Of a stretch of 44,609 nucleotides of DNA, positions 31,178 to 40,717 are shown in pieces. Numbering within the stretch: the stretch's first letter is position 1; each line of letters starts with the position of its first letter. Location: assembly GCA_016839815.1 (NCBI GenBank), contig JAEOTM010000113.1, positions 1-44,609 on the forward strand, given 5' to 3'. This DNA is from Candidatus Hodarchaeota archaeon (GTDB lineage Archaea > Asgardarchaeota > Heimdallarchaeia > Hodarchaeales > Hodarchaeaceae). Under the pieces are notes generated by a model. The model saw nothing but the letters and a program-made list of their open reading frames with translations. It did no database searches and had not been told where the DNA came from. A program made the position numbers and the translations under genes.

Positions 31178-33382
31178 TTATTCTTCTTCTGAATAAAATT
31201 CATGTAATATTTCTAAATCTGGAGATTGATACAAAGCAATATATTCTTCTTTAAAGTCATTCAGTAATCTTTCTATTGTAAAATCAGCTACCTGAGACTC
31301 TTTCAGAGCAATTTTCTTTTCAATAAGTAAAGACATACGTTTTCGTCTCAATTTCTCCTCTAATCGCAATTCCTGCTTCCTAATCTCCTCCTTAACCGAA
31401 ATATCTGTTAGATATAGCTCCTCATATACCCAAATTTCTAATGGAGGATCGATAGAAGTTCGATCTCTTTCTGTATAGTTCCCCAGTGGTAATTCAATAC
31501 AAGGTATACAATTCTCATTAAAAACTTGGAGAGCTTGATCAGAAAATTTTGGAGTTCCCTCTGGAGTAAGCACTCCTCGTATCCCATAATTAATTAGTGT
31601 GAGGGCAGTTTGGGCACCTCCACCGCTAGGATCTAGCACTAAAACAATATCACCCTCATGTAATCCATAATTTATATTAGTATCCCGAATTGCTGAGTCA
31701 GAGAAGGAGTTAAGGGGTTTTAAAGGGAATTCATGACCTTGAACCCAAAAATTCTTTATTTCTTTTAACTTTCTTAATTCTGATTCATTCTTTTTTATCT
31801 TGTGTTTAAGTAATCGATTTTCCTCTTTGATTTGTCCTACTTCTCTTTCAACAACATTCGATACTTTCTTTCGAGTTTGTTGGGAATTTTTGACTCTTGC
31901 TTTTTCTAATAGATTGCTTAACCTCTTTATTTCAAGAGTTTGATCTCGAGATCGATCCCTCCAATATTTGACTTCCTGGTCAATTTTATGCATTTCCTCT
32001 GATATGGTGTCAAATTTCGCTTGCCATTGTATATTTTCGTTTTTTAAGGAATTTACTAGATGTTTAAAATCAGTTTCTTTTATCTCAGTGACGTGAGGAT
32101 CCTCTCTTCCATGAATTAAAGATATAGCATTTGTAATACTATTCCCAGCAAGAACTAAGCGTTGGATTTCAGCAAGATGCGGAATTAATGTGGAATGAGA
32201 TTCCTCAATTATCCTTTTGACTTTTTGAAATTGAGGTTTAAGGAGATTATATCCCTTTAAAGCTCCAAATAATGCATCTCTTTCATGAGAGTTCAAATGA
32301 CTATAATTTACCGTTAAATCAGAATAATCTTGAAGGTAATTTCTTTTTTGAGCGGCTGTAGTAAGCACTGAAGGGGTTAATAATTTAGCTCCTGTAATTT
32401 TCGCAACACGTTCAACCATAGCAGGTGCAGGAATGACATCCGCAGCAACACAGCTCACTTTCCCAAATTTTGTTGAAATGCGGATAATTTCTGATATTCC
32501 ACATTCACGTTTTGAGCCCAAATAAAGTACATTTCCACGATTGCAATCTAGTATCGCAATCCCAGTAGTTGTTCCTGGATCTAATCCCAAAATCACATTT
32601 TTTAGCGATTTAGCTGAAGGAGCCATAGCAACGTCTAGTGGCTTAAAGTCTAGGGTCGATCTAGTGATTCTTTGTAGAGTTACTTTTACTAAATCAGTGT
32701 TTAGAGGTTTAATCTTGATTTGTACAGAGGATATCAGCTCATTTTCTAATTGAACTAAATAAACACGTTTTTGTGGATATTTAAATACATCCCACTTAAG
32801 ATTTTGATCTTTGAGAATAGCTACTACTTCTCTTGAAGCTTGTTGAACAGCTGTTCCACTGATCCGTTCATATCGAGGAGCGGACCATCCTCCCTTTCCA
32901 TGGGATTTTTTCCGGGTTATCCGAATTTTAATTTCTTCTTCGAACGCTTCAACTATAAATCCTACTCTTTTTATACATAATCGCGCTGCTACTTCCGCTG
33001 TTTCCACAGCTGACAATTTTTTAGCCTTATAAGTAAAACTTATTGATTTTCTGAGGTTATGTTTAGTGATCAGTTGGGAAAGTTTTTCCATCCCTGTTCG
33101 TGGATTTCCAGTCACCTGTACCAAGAGTGAAGTTGGAGGGATCAATTCGAGTAGTCGAATTATTCCTTGTGCGTTTGGTGCTAATTCAAAGATATTATCT
33201 ATAGCAATATAATCTGGTTTAATATCCTGAATTTTCTTTAATAGTTGACGTTTATTCAGTTTCACGTGTTTTTCAAGGTGATCGTTGTTTATGATCACTA
33301 ATGAATAGATGCGAGAGGTTTTTTTCCCTCTTTCTTTAAATGCTAAAACATCAATGCCAAATATGATAAGTGAGCTCTTCAT
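31178..33382 (-). CDS. DUF460 protein: RNase H-like (YqgF-type) domains with a long coiled coil
   Basis: The 734-residue archaeal protein has an N-terminal region (1-150, IIFGIDVLAFKERG) with DYIAIDNIFELAP and ETAEVAARL, and then a second RNase H-like domain starting VILGLDPGTTTGIAIL (about 269-284), with SHERDALFGALKGY as the acidic helix. A coiled coil follows (about 440-540), and a C-terminal domain begins near GDIVLVLDPSGGGAQTAL. This is the usual DUF460 layout, conserved in archaea but uncharacterised; a nuclease role is suggested by the fold. It ends 16 bases before the RIO2 start region on the same strand. Confidence 0.87.
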   Translation of the reverse strand: MKSSLIIFGIDVLAFKERGKKTSRIYSLVIINNDHLEKHVKLNKRQLLKKIQDIKPDYIAIDNIFELAPNAQGIIRLLELIPPTSLLVQVTGNPRTGMEKLSQLITKHNLRKSISFTYKAKKLSAVETAEVAARLCIKRVGFIVEAFEEEIKIRITRKKSHGKGGWSAPRYERISGTAVQQASREVVAILKDQNLKWDVFKYPQKRVYLVQLENELISSVQIKIKPLNTDLVKVTLQRITRSTLDFKPLDVAMAPSAKSLKNVILGLDPGTTTGIAILDCNRGNVLYLGSKRECGISEIIRISTKFGKVSCVAADVIPAPAMVERVAKITGAKLLTPSVLTTAAQKRNYLQDYSDLTVNYSHLNSHERDALFGALKGYNLLKPQFQKVKRIIEESHSTLIPHLAEIQRLVLAGNSITNAISLIHGREDPHVTEIKETDFKHLVNSLKNENIQWQAKFDTISEEMHKIDQEVKYWRDRSRDQTLEIKRLSNLLEKARVKNSQQTRKKVSNVVEREVGQIKEENRLLKHKIKKNESELRKLKEIKNFWVQGHEFPLKPLNSFSDSAIRDTNINYGLHEGDIVLVLDPSGGGAQTALTLINYGIRGVLTPEGTPKFSDQALQVFNENCIPCIELPLGNYTERDRTSIDPPLEIWVYEELYLTDISVKEEIRKQELRLEEKLRRKRMSLLIEKKIALKESQVADFTIERLLNDFKEEYIALYQSPDLEILHEFYSEEE

Positions 33383-33397
33383 AATTAGAAAACCATT

Positions 33398-34306
33398 TCA
33401 GTTCTGGGGTCGATCCAACATTTTAAGTATCTCAGAAATGTCATAATGAGTTTTTACTGAAAATTTTTTCTCAAAATAATTCAGAATATTCTGACAGTCA
33501 CGCGATAAGATTTCTATGGCCTGAGGTTCCTCTGTCGTGACATATTGGGGCCAATCAATTAATACAGGGTAATCTTCCTCATTTAAGCGGATATTGTACT
33601 CACTTAAATCTCCGTGGATATATCCGTGGAGAACACTATTTTTGATTTCTTGGATAATATTGTGAAAGAGCAACGCAATTTCCTGTTCGGTTCCAAGGTC
33701 ACTTTTTTTCATGCGATAGAGATCTTGTCCTTTTACAATTTCCATAACAACTAGATGTCGATTCTGAGCAATGGGTTTTGGAACACTGGTACTAGCTTTA
33801 TAAAGATCCTTAAGAACTTTATACTCTCTTCCAGCAGATAATCTGCTTTCGTACAAAGGAGAAAGATGTCTTTTTTCTGCAATAAATGCACGACTCTTTC
33901 TAGTGGCACGAAAATCGAGTTTTCCCAGTCGATGGAACTTGATGATAAATTCATTTGCATTATCATCCATTCCAAGATGGATAGTACTTTCCTTACCTGC
34001 ACCGATTTCAGGGCCAATTTGAGCCAAGATGCCTTTCTCAACCAGTGCTTTAAGAGCGAGAGCATCATATCCAATAAAGGTGAGAGCTGTACCAAGGTAA
34101 TGACGTTGTGCAAGTAAAACAAGCTTCATTTTTCTTAATCGTTTTAATCGAATTTCAACCTTCTTTTCGGCATATTTTATAAATCGAGCAATCTCTTCTA
34201 GAGGTACAAATTCATGTTTAGCCATAAGGATTTCAATAACGGAAAGAATTCGAAAATCAAGTGGTTCGAGTTTACGAAAGTATTGAGTAATGGATAAACG
34301 CGCCAT
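33398..34306 (-). CDS. rio2: RIO2-type atypical protein kinase/ATPase
   Basis: The 302-residue protein has an N-terminal winged helix (1-90) and a RIO kinase domain. It carries the P-loop-like GAGKES (102-107), Lys123 in FIIKFHR, a flexible loop (130-150), the catalytic HGDLSEYNI (Asp233, Asn238) and the metal-binding Asp251 in LIDWPQYV. The wHTH and the STGKES-like loop separate RIO2 from RIO1. It acts in late small-subunit maturation. It begins the minus-strand run RIO2-DUF460-Sm-like. The ATG at 34304-34306 matches the family start. Confidence 0.96.
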   Translation of the reverse strand: MARLSITQYFRKLEPLDFRILSVIEILMAKHEFVPLEEIARFIKYAEKKVEIRLKRLRKMKLVLLAQRHYLGTALTFIGYDALALKALVEKGILAQIGPEIGAGKESTIHLGMDDNANEFIIKFHRLGKLDFRATRKSRAFIAEKRHLSPLYESRLSAGREYKVLKDLYKASTSVPKPIAQNRHLVVMEIVKGQDLYRMKKSDLGTEQEIALLFHNIIQEIKNSVLHGYIHGDLSEYNIRLNEEDYPVLIDWPQYVTTEEPQAIEILSRDCQNILNYFEKKFSVKTHYDISEILKMLDRPQN

Positions 34307-34590
34307 AATTTTCGCTCATACAAAGCTAATTGGTCAGTAAGTGCAACTGTCGTCATCAGCAATATGAATTAAAAATTATTAATTCAATTAGCCTCCGTAG
34401 ACCGTCTTTTTCATCATCAGGGATAATGAGAATTACAAAACCCATTTTATCCCCTCAAAGACTTAAGTAAACATAGATAGTTCGCATTAATTTTCTTTTC
34501 CAACCTAATGATAATATGATTTTTCCAGCTGTATAACCGAATTACAAGTCTAGTAAAATATTTGAATAACTTTCAGAACTTCGAGTCGAA

Positions 34591-36123
34591 ATGAAATCAA
34601 TTCAAAATGGCATTTTACTGATTTTAGTGGTGGGATTCTCCATTGGATTTTTTCCACTTATCGTGGAAGCACAGTACACGGAAACTCGAGCTGAAGAGTC
34701 ACAATTAGTACTATTAAGACCTTCGTTTGCCAATCCAGTAATCGTTGAGGAAGGAGTGGTGTTTGAGATTCATGTAAAATCTGTAAACGAGATCCATCCT
34801 ATTGAGATACAATTAATTTCATTTTTTATCACCTATAATCTTTCTATCAACGAATGGAGATTTAAGGATGAAACTATGAATTATTCTGTATTAACGCCAG
34901 AAGGAATTATCCCTCAAATATATGGAATTATCCTAGTATTCCCAACGGATACGATATTTCAGCCAAATTCAGTGATGGTTACTTCTCAAGAAAGGCAGGA
35001 TAAATCGACAATTGATTTCATCCACATAACAGATACACAACTTGATGGAGTACCAGAGCGAACTGAACAAGCGGAAATTTTGATCTCGGAAATTAATCTT
35101 TTACGACCAGATCTTGTTTTAGTTACAGGTGACCTAATTGAGGGTTTAGCTACCGTTGATGGCCAACCAATGGGAGGAAATGAGCAATATCCAATAATTT
35201 ACAATACATTGAAGGAATTAAAGGTACCTGCTTTGATCTGTAATGGTAATCACGATTTCTATATCAATGATTACGGAAATGGTGTAGAACTTTGGGAAAA
35301 ATACTTCCTTCCAATCGAATACATTAGCCAACTCTCTTACAAGAATGCATTATTTGTGGGGGCTTCAACTTATGATTACGATGGATTAACTCCCGAGCAA
35401 AGTAATTCAATCATTAATATATTTAATCAAAATATAAATAGAGTAAATCTTTTTTTTGCCCATTCTGACTATGCTTCACAATTTGAAACAATCTATTCAC
35501 AAGGAAATGTCATTGCATCATTCTTAGGACATGAACATATAGGATCTGTTCATACCGTAGGTTCTACACTTGAAATAATTACTGATAATTCAATTCCGTT
35601 TCCTCTTCATACAAGTGCACCAGGACATTTTCGTATGTGCCAAATAAATAATACTACACTGGAGTATTATGACGAAATTGAGAGCCTTAAGCTTTCATCA
35701 ACTTTAAATGAAACACAACTCGAAGAAAATGTCACATTAGTTGAGGGCACGCTTAATAATGACCATACAAACTATAATTTCTCACAAATAACTGAAGAAA
35801 TTGTACTTACAGGGATGTGGGAAACTTTCTCATCTGAAAATATTTCCAATATTGTACCATACTATAATTCAACTCACACTATGCTTGAAATTCAGTTAGT
35901 AAATATAACACAAGGACTACATAGTTTTAAGGTGAATCTGTCAAAAAAAGAAGACTATACTACTGACATTGAGACCTCCGCGCAAAGTTCCTCTCCCTCA
36001 TCAAAGACTAGTTCTCAGGTTGATACTTCATCTGAAAAATCATCTGGACTACAGTACCTCACTTTTTCTGCCAGCATTTTATTTGTACTAGTAAAAAAGA
36101 GAAAAAAAGAGGATAGAAACTAG
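34591..36123 (+). CDS. Exported calcineurin-like phosphoesterase, membrane-anchored
   Basis: The 510-residue protein has a signal peptide (1-27), a beta-rich region (35-140), a metallophosphoesterase domain and a Ser/Thr-rich linker. It ends with a membrane helix (about 485-503) and a KKRKKED tail. Metal motifs are intact except for the first: Asp148 in ITDTQ (the usual DxH has Q), Asp181 in TGDLIE, Asn220-His221 in GNHDF, His291, and His314/His316 in GHEH. It resembles CSTP1-type enzymes with D-x-Q. The substrate is unknown; the active site faces outside. First gene of the surface island, converging with the second phosphoesterase gene. Confidence 0.85.
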   Translation: MKSIQNGILLILVVGFSIGFFPLIVEAQYTETRAEESQLVLLRPSFANPVIVEEGVVFEIHVKSVNEIHPIEIQLISFFITYNLSINEWRFKDETMNYSVLTPEGIIPQIYGIILVFPTDTIFQPNSVMVTSQERQDKSTIDFIHITDTQLDGVPERTEQAEILISEINLLRPDLVLVTGDLIEGLATVDGQPMGGNEQYPIIYNTLKELKVPALICNGNHDFYINDYGNGVELWEKYFLPIEYISQLSYKNALFVGASTYDYDGLTPEQSNSIINIFNQNINRVNLFFAHSDYASQFETIYSQGNVIASFLGHEHIGSVHTVGSTLEIITDNSIPFPLHTSAPGHFRMCQINNTTLEYYDEIESLKLSSTLNETQLEENVTLVEGTLNNDHTNYNFSQITEEIVLTGMWETFSSENISNIVPYYNSTHTMLEIQLVNITQGLHSFKVNLSKKEDYTTDIETSAQSSSPSSKTSSQVDTSSEKSSGLQYLTFSASILFVLVKKRKKEDRN

Positions 36124-36137
36124 AATCTATCCATTTT

Positions 36138-38186
36138 TTATTTCGGTTTCGACCGTCTAAACATAAGAACCACTGGAATTAATACTAATAATTCCAAAAA
36201 TACATAACTAGTTGATGAACTTGTGGTGGTAGTTGTAGGCTCAGGAGTATCTGTTGTGGTTGTTGTAGTTGTAGTTGTGGGTTCAGGAGTATCTGTTGTG
36301 GTTGTAGGTAGTTCCCCCACCTTCGTAATGGTCACGGATTGAGTAGTATTTGTACCTACGCTTACTCGAACATCAACAAATGTTGTACTACCTTCAGTAA
36401 ATTGATTCTCAATTTCACCTACATCTGAGTCATAGACCCCTGATACCATGTGAAAGCGTACATGAGCTTCAGATAGGGAGTGAGCTAAAGTATTATTGAT
36501 TGTAGCACTTAAACTTGTTAGAGAACCATCATTTACATCAGAATAAGCCAGTGAAACATTATTGATTGGATTGGATGGAGCATAATACATCGCACCATAG
36601 TTTGTTTGTACATAGTCTAGATCAGGAGGATTTGGAGTATCATAGAGGTACTTCGTAATATTATCATTCTCCACCTCAATCAAGCGGTACCCTGGAAAAT
36701 CTCCTACTGTTTCAGTTGTACCAATGTGTAAAAAATCTCCCAGCTCAGTATATACATTTGCATGATAATGTCCATGGAAAAAGGCATCTGCACCAATTGT
36801 TTGAAGTTTATTAACGATCGCTGTACTTTCAGTCGATGAAAGAATGGGTTCAGGATCAGGTTCCCCATACGTTACTAAAGGATGATGAAGCATGAGAAAC
36901 TTCATATCGGCTGAGCTTATTTCATCTAGAGAATTCATAACGAAATTGTAGGCATTGATTCCTGCTCCAACATCAAATTGACGATCAGAACTATCACCAC
37001 GTACAAATGCATGAGTTCCATACCTGAAAATCCCTGATGATGGGCCTATAATATTATTCCACATTCCCCTGCCACTTCCCCACTCCCAGATTCCCAGTGA
37101 GGCCGTACCTTCCCAGTCACCATGATTTCCCATTACCGAAACGACAGGTATGTCATCTAAATATAGATTACACCATCTTTTGAAGTTAGATAAAGCAATT
37201 TCGTCGGTCCACTCGGTTAAATCCCCTGCAACCAGGATAAACTCAGGATTGACAATATTTACTTCTTCTAAAACATGTGTAAAATTCCCAATACCTGTTT
37301 TTTGACTTCGAAAATCATGACCTGCTGAACCATCACGATGGAACTGGGGATCTGCGAACACAACAAACCGATAAGACGATTTGAATTCTTCAACCACTTT
37401 AATAGCGTTTGGTTCCCAATCAAATTGGGTATTTCCATCAATTAAGGCTGAAACATTCATATCATAAAGCCCTATTGCTGCTGGTAAATTGAAAGTAATT
37501 TCCCATAATTCAGTACTAAATATAGAACTTATTACAGGTTCTATTGAGTTACCTACTCCACTTAGAGATATATGCCAGTTTGATGCAGATTCCGATGCAT
37601 TGACTTTAACAGTAACTTGTGATGATTGGAGTAAAATTTGTGGTTCAGCAAATGTAGGACTCAAAACAGTGACTCTATCCTCCAAGAGTTGAGAATTGAT
37701 TAGCCAGTAATTATTATTATTCTTGTCTTGATTTCCAACGCCGTCAACAAAATAACAGGCAAGATAATCAGGTTTATCATTGAGTATAATTGAGAGGGAC
37801 CAAATTCCTGAACTTCCATTCTTGGACATTGGAGACTTCGCGAATCGATAAGGAGCAACCACTTCTGTATCCTCTGGCCACATTTCGGGAGAGGGGGGAA
37901 CAGCACCAAACGGTTTATTGGTTAAAAGTTGGTTACCTCGCAGATACATTCCCCACATTAGAGAGATATTTTCTGCACTAGGAGTAAGAACTGCATTAGT
38001 TGCTGATGGATCGTAAAATATCGTGACTTCTTCTCCAACATTGGGAATTGAAGGAGTCCAGCTTACAGGATCATCCGCAGAAGTTCCTCCACTTATACCT
38101 TGAGTATTAGAACTTCCAGTCAATAAGAGCAAAATTAGGCCAATAATAATCAATGTTTTAATTTTATTTACATTTCCTATTCTCAT
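36138..38186 (-). CDS. Exported calcineurin-like phosphoesterase with N-terminal beta domains, membrane-anchored
   Basis: The 682-residue protein has a signal peptide (1-30), a CBM/Ig-like domain (40-170, with CYFVDGVGNQDKNNNNYWL resembling starch-binding modules), a second beta domain (175-265) and the phosphoesterase domain. Motifs are complete: Asp279 in FADPQFH, Asp322 in AGDLTEW, Asn354-His355 in GNHGD, His434-His435 in LHHP, and His473/His475 in HGHYH. Then come another beta domain (540-630), a Thr/Pro-rich linker with two TDTPEPTTTTT repeats, a membrane helix and RRSKPK. D-P-Q matches CPPED1/CSTP1-type enzymes. It is paralogous to the gene at 40718. Confidence 0.87.
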   Translation of the reverse strand: MRIGNVNKIKTLIIIGLILLLLTGSSNTQGISGGTSADDPVSWTPSIPNVGEEVTIFYDPSATNAVLTPSAENISLMWGMYLRGNQLLTNKPFGAVPPSPEMWPEDTEVVAPYRFAKSPMSKNGSSGIWSLSIILNDKPDYLACYFVDGVGNQDKNNNNYWLINSQLLEDRVTVLSPTFAEPQILLQSSQVTVKVNASESASNWHISLSGVGNSIEPVISSIFSTELWEITFNLPAAIGLYDMNVSALIDGNTQFDWEPNAIKVVEEFKSSYRFVVFADPQFHRDGSAGHDFRSQKTGIGNFTHVLEEVNIVNPEFILVAGDLTEWTDEIALSNFKRWCNLYLDDIPVVSVMGNHGDWEGTASLGIWEWGSGRGMWNNIIGPSSGIFRYGTHAFVRGDSSDRQFDVGAGINAYNFVMNSLDEISSADMKFLMLHHPLVTYGEPDPEPILSSTESTAIVNKLQTIGADAFFHGHYHANVYTELGDFLHIGTTETVGDFPGYRLIEVENDNITKYLYDTPNPPDLDYVQTNYGAMYYAPSNPINNVSLAYSDVNDGSLTSLSATINNTLAHSLSEAHVRFHMVSGVYDSDVGEIENQFTEGSTTFVDVRVSVGTNTTQSVTITKVGELPTTTTDTPEPTTTTTTTTTDTPEPTTTTTSSSTSYVFLELLVLIPVVLMFRRSKPK

Positions 38187-38482
38187 CAGAAGTATTCACC
38201 TTTCAAATTAAGTCAAATCTGGATTTTGAGATGTTTCAAAGATCTGAGATTAAAATTTTTTTGGTTAAGTAGAACGGAATTTAACTCTAAAAATCGCTTC
38301 AATTCCTCATTTTATGAATTTTTATACCTAAAATGGATCAACAGAAGAATTTCAATTAATTTAATATAAAAATATTGGTAATTTTCAATCTGTTACTCTT
38401 TCCCCATAATGTTTAAGAAGATCTAGGAAAATTGAGGGATAAAGAGAAAAATTTCTTCTGTTAAAAATTGGATACGATTTTT

Positions 38483-40513
38483 ATGAGAGTTAATGATAGG
38501 TATACCCACTTTTTCTTATTAGTAATGTTGAGCGGGTTAATTATAACCTCTTCATTCACTAATCAACGGATTATGAGTAATGATGTTCCCTCGAAAGAAA
38601 AAGGCTCAAATTCAGTGATGAAATCTAATGAAGTAATAACAATTCTTTATGATATTTCCCATGGATTAGAGGTTTTTATTCCTGCAAAAGTTTCCCCAAT
38701 GGGGGGAATGCTTGAAGGAACAGGGGAGTTCGTAGTCAAAACAACCACAATGAAGCAATCTTTCACCGAATCAGACTTTGTAGGTGTAGATATTTTTGTC
38801 ATTATGTTCCCAGATTACGATTTTCCCTATTCTGCACAGGAAATTCAAATTGTGAAAGATTTCTGGAACAGTGGGGGGAGTATCTTATTCGTAGGAGGTT
38901 TAACTTATGGAGAAACTCATTTCAATAATACAGTACTTAATAATGTGATCTCCACCTTGGGGTTTAATCTCGCTTTTAGCACCCTTCAAGATACCGCAGT
39001 AACAAGACTCTCAGGAAATCTCCCCAATCATGATATTTTCTATAACATGGATACATTTGGTACTCTCAAGAACCCAGTTGCATCCGTTCCTGTCCTTAAC
39101 AGCGATCCAAATATTGAGAATCTAACCTTTAGCAATTCTGGAAGAACGAGCTTCGCTGTTTTTGATAACGATTCTCATAGGGCTGCTTTTATTGGTACTT
39201 ATAATCCTTTTCTTGAATTAAAAGCATGGGATGGCGACCCCTATCTTTCCAATCATTATCAATTTCAGTATAACCTAATGAATTGGTTGGGATTTCAACC
39301 TTCCAAGGAACTCACAGACATCTTTCCAATAAACGTATACACTGGAATCGAAAGTCCTCATACAATAACAGAAATAAAACAATTACTATACTATCAGGGT
39401 ATTTGCCATTTTCACACGGAATTAAGCAGCGTTGTTGCACCATACGATGAAATGGTTAATAATTTCGACTCTCTAGGTCATCAATTTGTCGTTGTAACTG
39501 ATTATAATACAGTAGCAGGAGGACCAGCCTTGAGAGCGTATCTAGATTCTCAAGGAAGAGACGATATAGCTGTGATTGATGGTTTGGAGTTAACAGGAGA
39601 AAATCAAACCCATAATATTGGATGGTTCAATCCAGGGAATGGAACCTTAATCTCGGAGTTTGCAGGTCAAAGTGCAAGAATTGGTCTATTTCATGACGCA
39701 GGAAGCCCAATATTCTTAGCTCATCCGAGTTGGTTAATAGACCCTAACTACCCTCGTATATGGGATCATGATCTCTATCCTTTCGACGGTTATGAACTCG
39801 TTAATTCTGCTTTCATGCAAGGAGGAGGAAACTTAGCCATGTATCCATTCTATGGTGCTGCTGATATGTCAGGTGATGAATCAGCGATGTTTCGCGTTTG
39901 GAATTATGTATTCACTGAAGAAATTAGTGATGATCCTGATTGGTGGACAGAAGCGGTTATGAATCGTAAACTTGTAATCTATGTTAGCATGGGTGACTAT
40001 TTTGTTGGAGACAAACTCCTTGTAGACGAGATTGTAGGTAGATTGAATGATGAACATTCTCCCGAAATTCTCATAACATCACCAACAACAATAACTCCCA
40101 ATTCGGAAGTTACTCTTGATGCCACTATTACAGATGCCTCTCGAATTTTTACTGTAAATTTATCAGTAACAGTGAACGAAGGTAGCCCCGAGACATATAC
40201 ACTTGACTCAGCTGTCGATGATTATTCACACTACGTAAAAAATCTGGGTAGTTTTTCTGTAGGTGATTCTGTTATGTTAGCACTCAATGCAACTGATGAA
40301 TTAGGGTACTCTGCGGAACAAGTAGTGGAATTTTTTGTCGAACCCGAAACCACAACTACCGAACCAGTCACAACTACTCCCCAGATCACCCAGACCACCA
40401 CTACGACGACTCCAGAAACTGATGGATCTGCACCCTGGCTTACATTGCCAATATTTATAGCAAGTATAAGTACGTTCGTAATTGTTATCAAAAAACGAAG
40501 GATTTTTTTCTGA
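38483..40513 (+). CDS. Exported GIFT/GATase-like plus PHP-domain fusion, membrane-anchored
   Basis: After a signal peptide (about 5-30) comes a GATase-like domain (about 55-290): ITILYDISHG, VGVDIFVIMFPDYD, SILFVGGL, IGTYNP, ending YNLMNWLG. A PHP-type domain follows, with metal motif CHFHTELSS (about 307-315), VVTDYNTVAGG, VIDGLELTG and IFLAHPSW. An Ig-like domain (about 540-625), a Thr/Pro-rich linker, a membrane helix and KKRRIFF close it. PHP domains are metal-dependent phosphoesterases; the substrate is unknown. TTG at 38468 is an alternative start adding five residues. I know of no described protein with this combination. Confidence 0.8.
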   Translation: MRVNDRYTHFFLLVMLSGLIITSSFTNQRIMSNDVPSKEKGSNSVMKSNEVITILYDISHGLEVFIPAKVSPMGGMLEGTGEFVVKTTTMKQSFTESDFVGVDIFVIMFPDYDFPYSAQEIQIVKDFWNSGGSILFVGGLTYGETHFNNTVLNNVISTLGFNLAFSTLQDTAVTRLSGNLPNHDIFYNMDTFGTLKNPVASVPVLNSDPNIENLTFSNSGRTSFAVFDNDSHRAAFIGTYNPFLELKAWDGDPYLSNHYQFQYNLMNWLGFQPSKELTDIFPINVYTGIESPHTITEIKQLLYYQGICHFHTELSSVVAPYDEMVNNFDSLGHQFVVVTDYNTVAGGPALRAYLDSQGRDDIAVIDGLELTGENQTHNIGWFNPGNGTLISEFAGQSARIGLFHDAGSPIFLAHPSWLIDPNYPRIWDHDLYPFDGYELVNSAFMQGGGNLAMYPFYGAADMSGDESAMFRVWNYVFTEEISDDPDWWTEAVMNRKLVIYVSMGDYFVGDKLLVDEIVGRLNDEHSPEILITSPTTITPNSEVTLDATITDASRIFTVNLSVTVNEGSPETYTLDSAVDDYSHYVKNLGSFSVGDSVMLALNATDELGYSAEQVVEFFVEPETTTTEPVTTTPQITQTTTTTTPETDGSAPWLTLPIFIASISTFVIVIKKRRIFF

Positions 40514-40530
40514 ATTAGTGAAAAAATTAA

Positions 40531-40556
40531 TTCTCCTCCTTTTATTTTCTTTTTTG
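40531..40556 (+). terminator. T-rich terminator after the GIFT-PHP gene
   Basis: A tract of T and C, including TTTTATTTTCTTTTTTG, starts 18 bases after the stop codon, as expected for an archaeal terminator. No strong hairpin is needed in this group. Confidence 0.45.
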
Positions 40557-40717
40557 GTAGCAGGTGACATTGTAATACTAATTACAATTCATGTTGCTAC
40601 TTTTTAGCCATTTTTTACTAGCTTTATCTAGGAAAATTATATAATAATGTGAATGTCCTGAATATCCCCTAAATTATCTAATTAAGAATAACAGAAAATT
40701 ACCGAAGTGAAAAGTGA

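Noticed and set aside
36220..36310. Thr-codon repeats as a CRISPR or satellite array
   Set aside because: They are in-frame Thr/Pro linkers of surface proteins, with the same type of linker in neighbouring genes.
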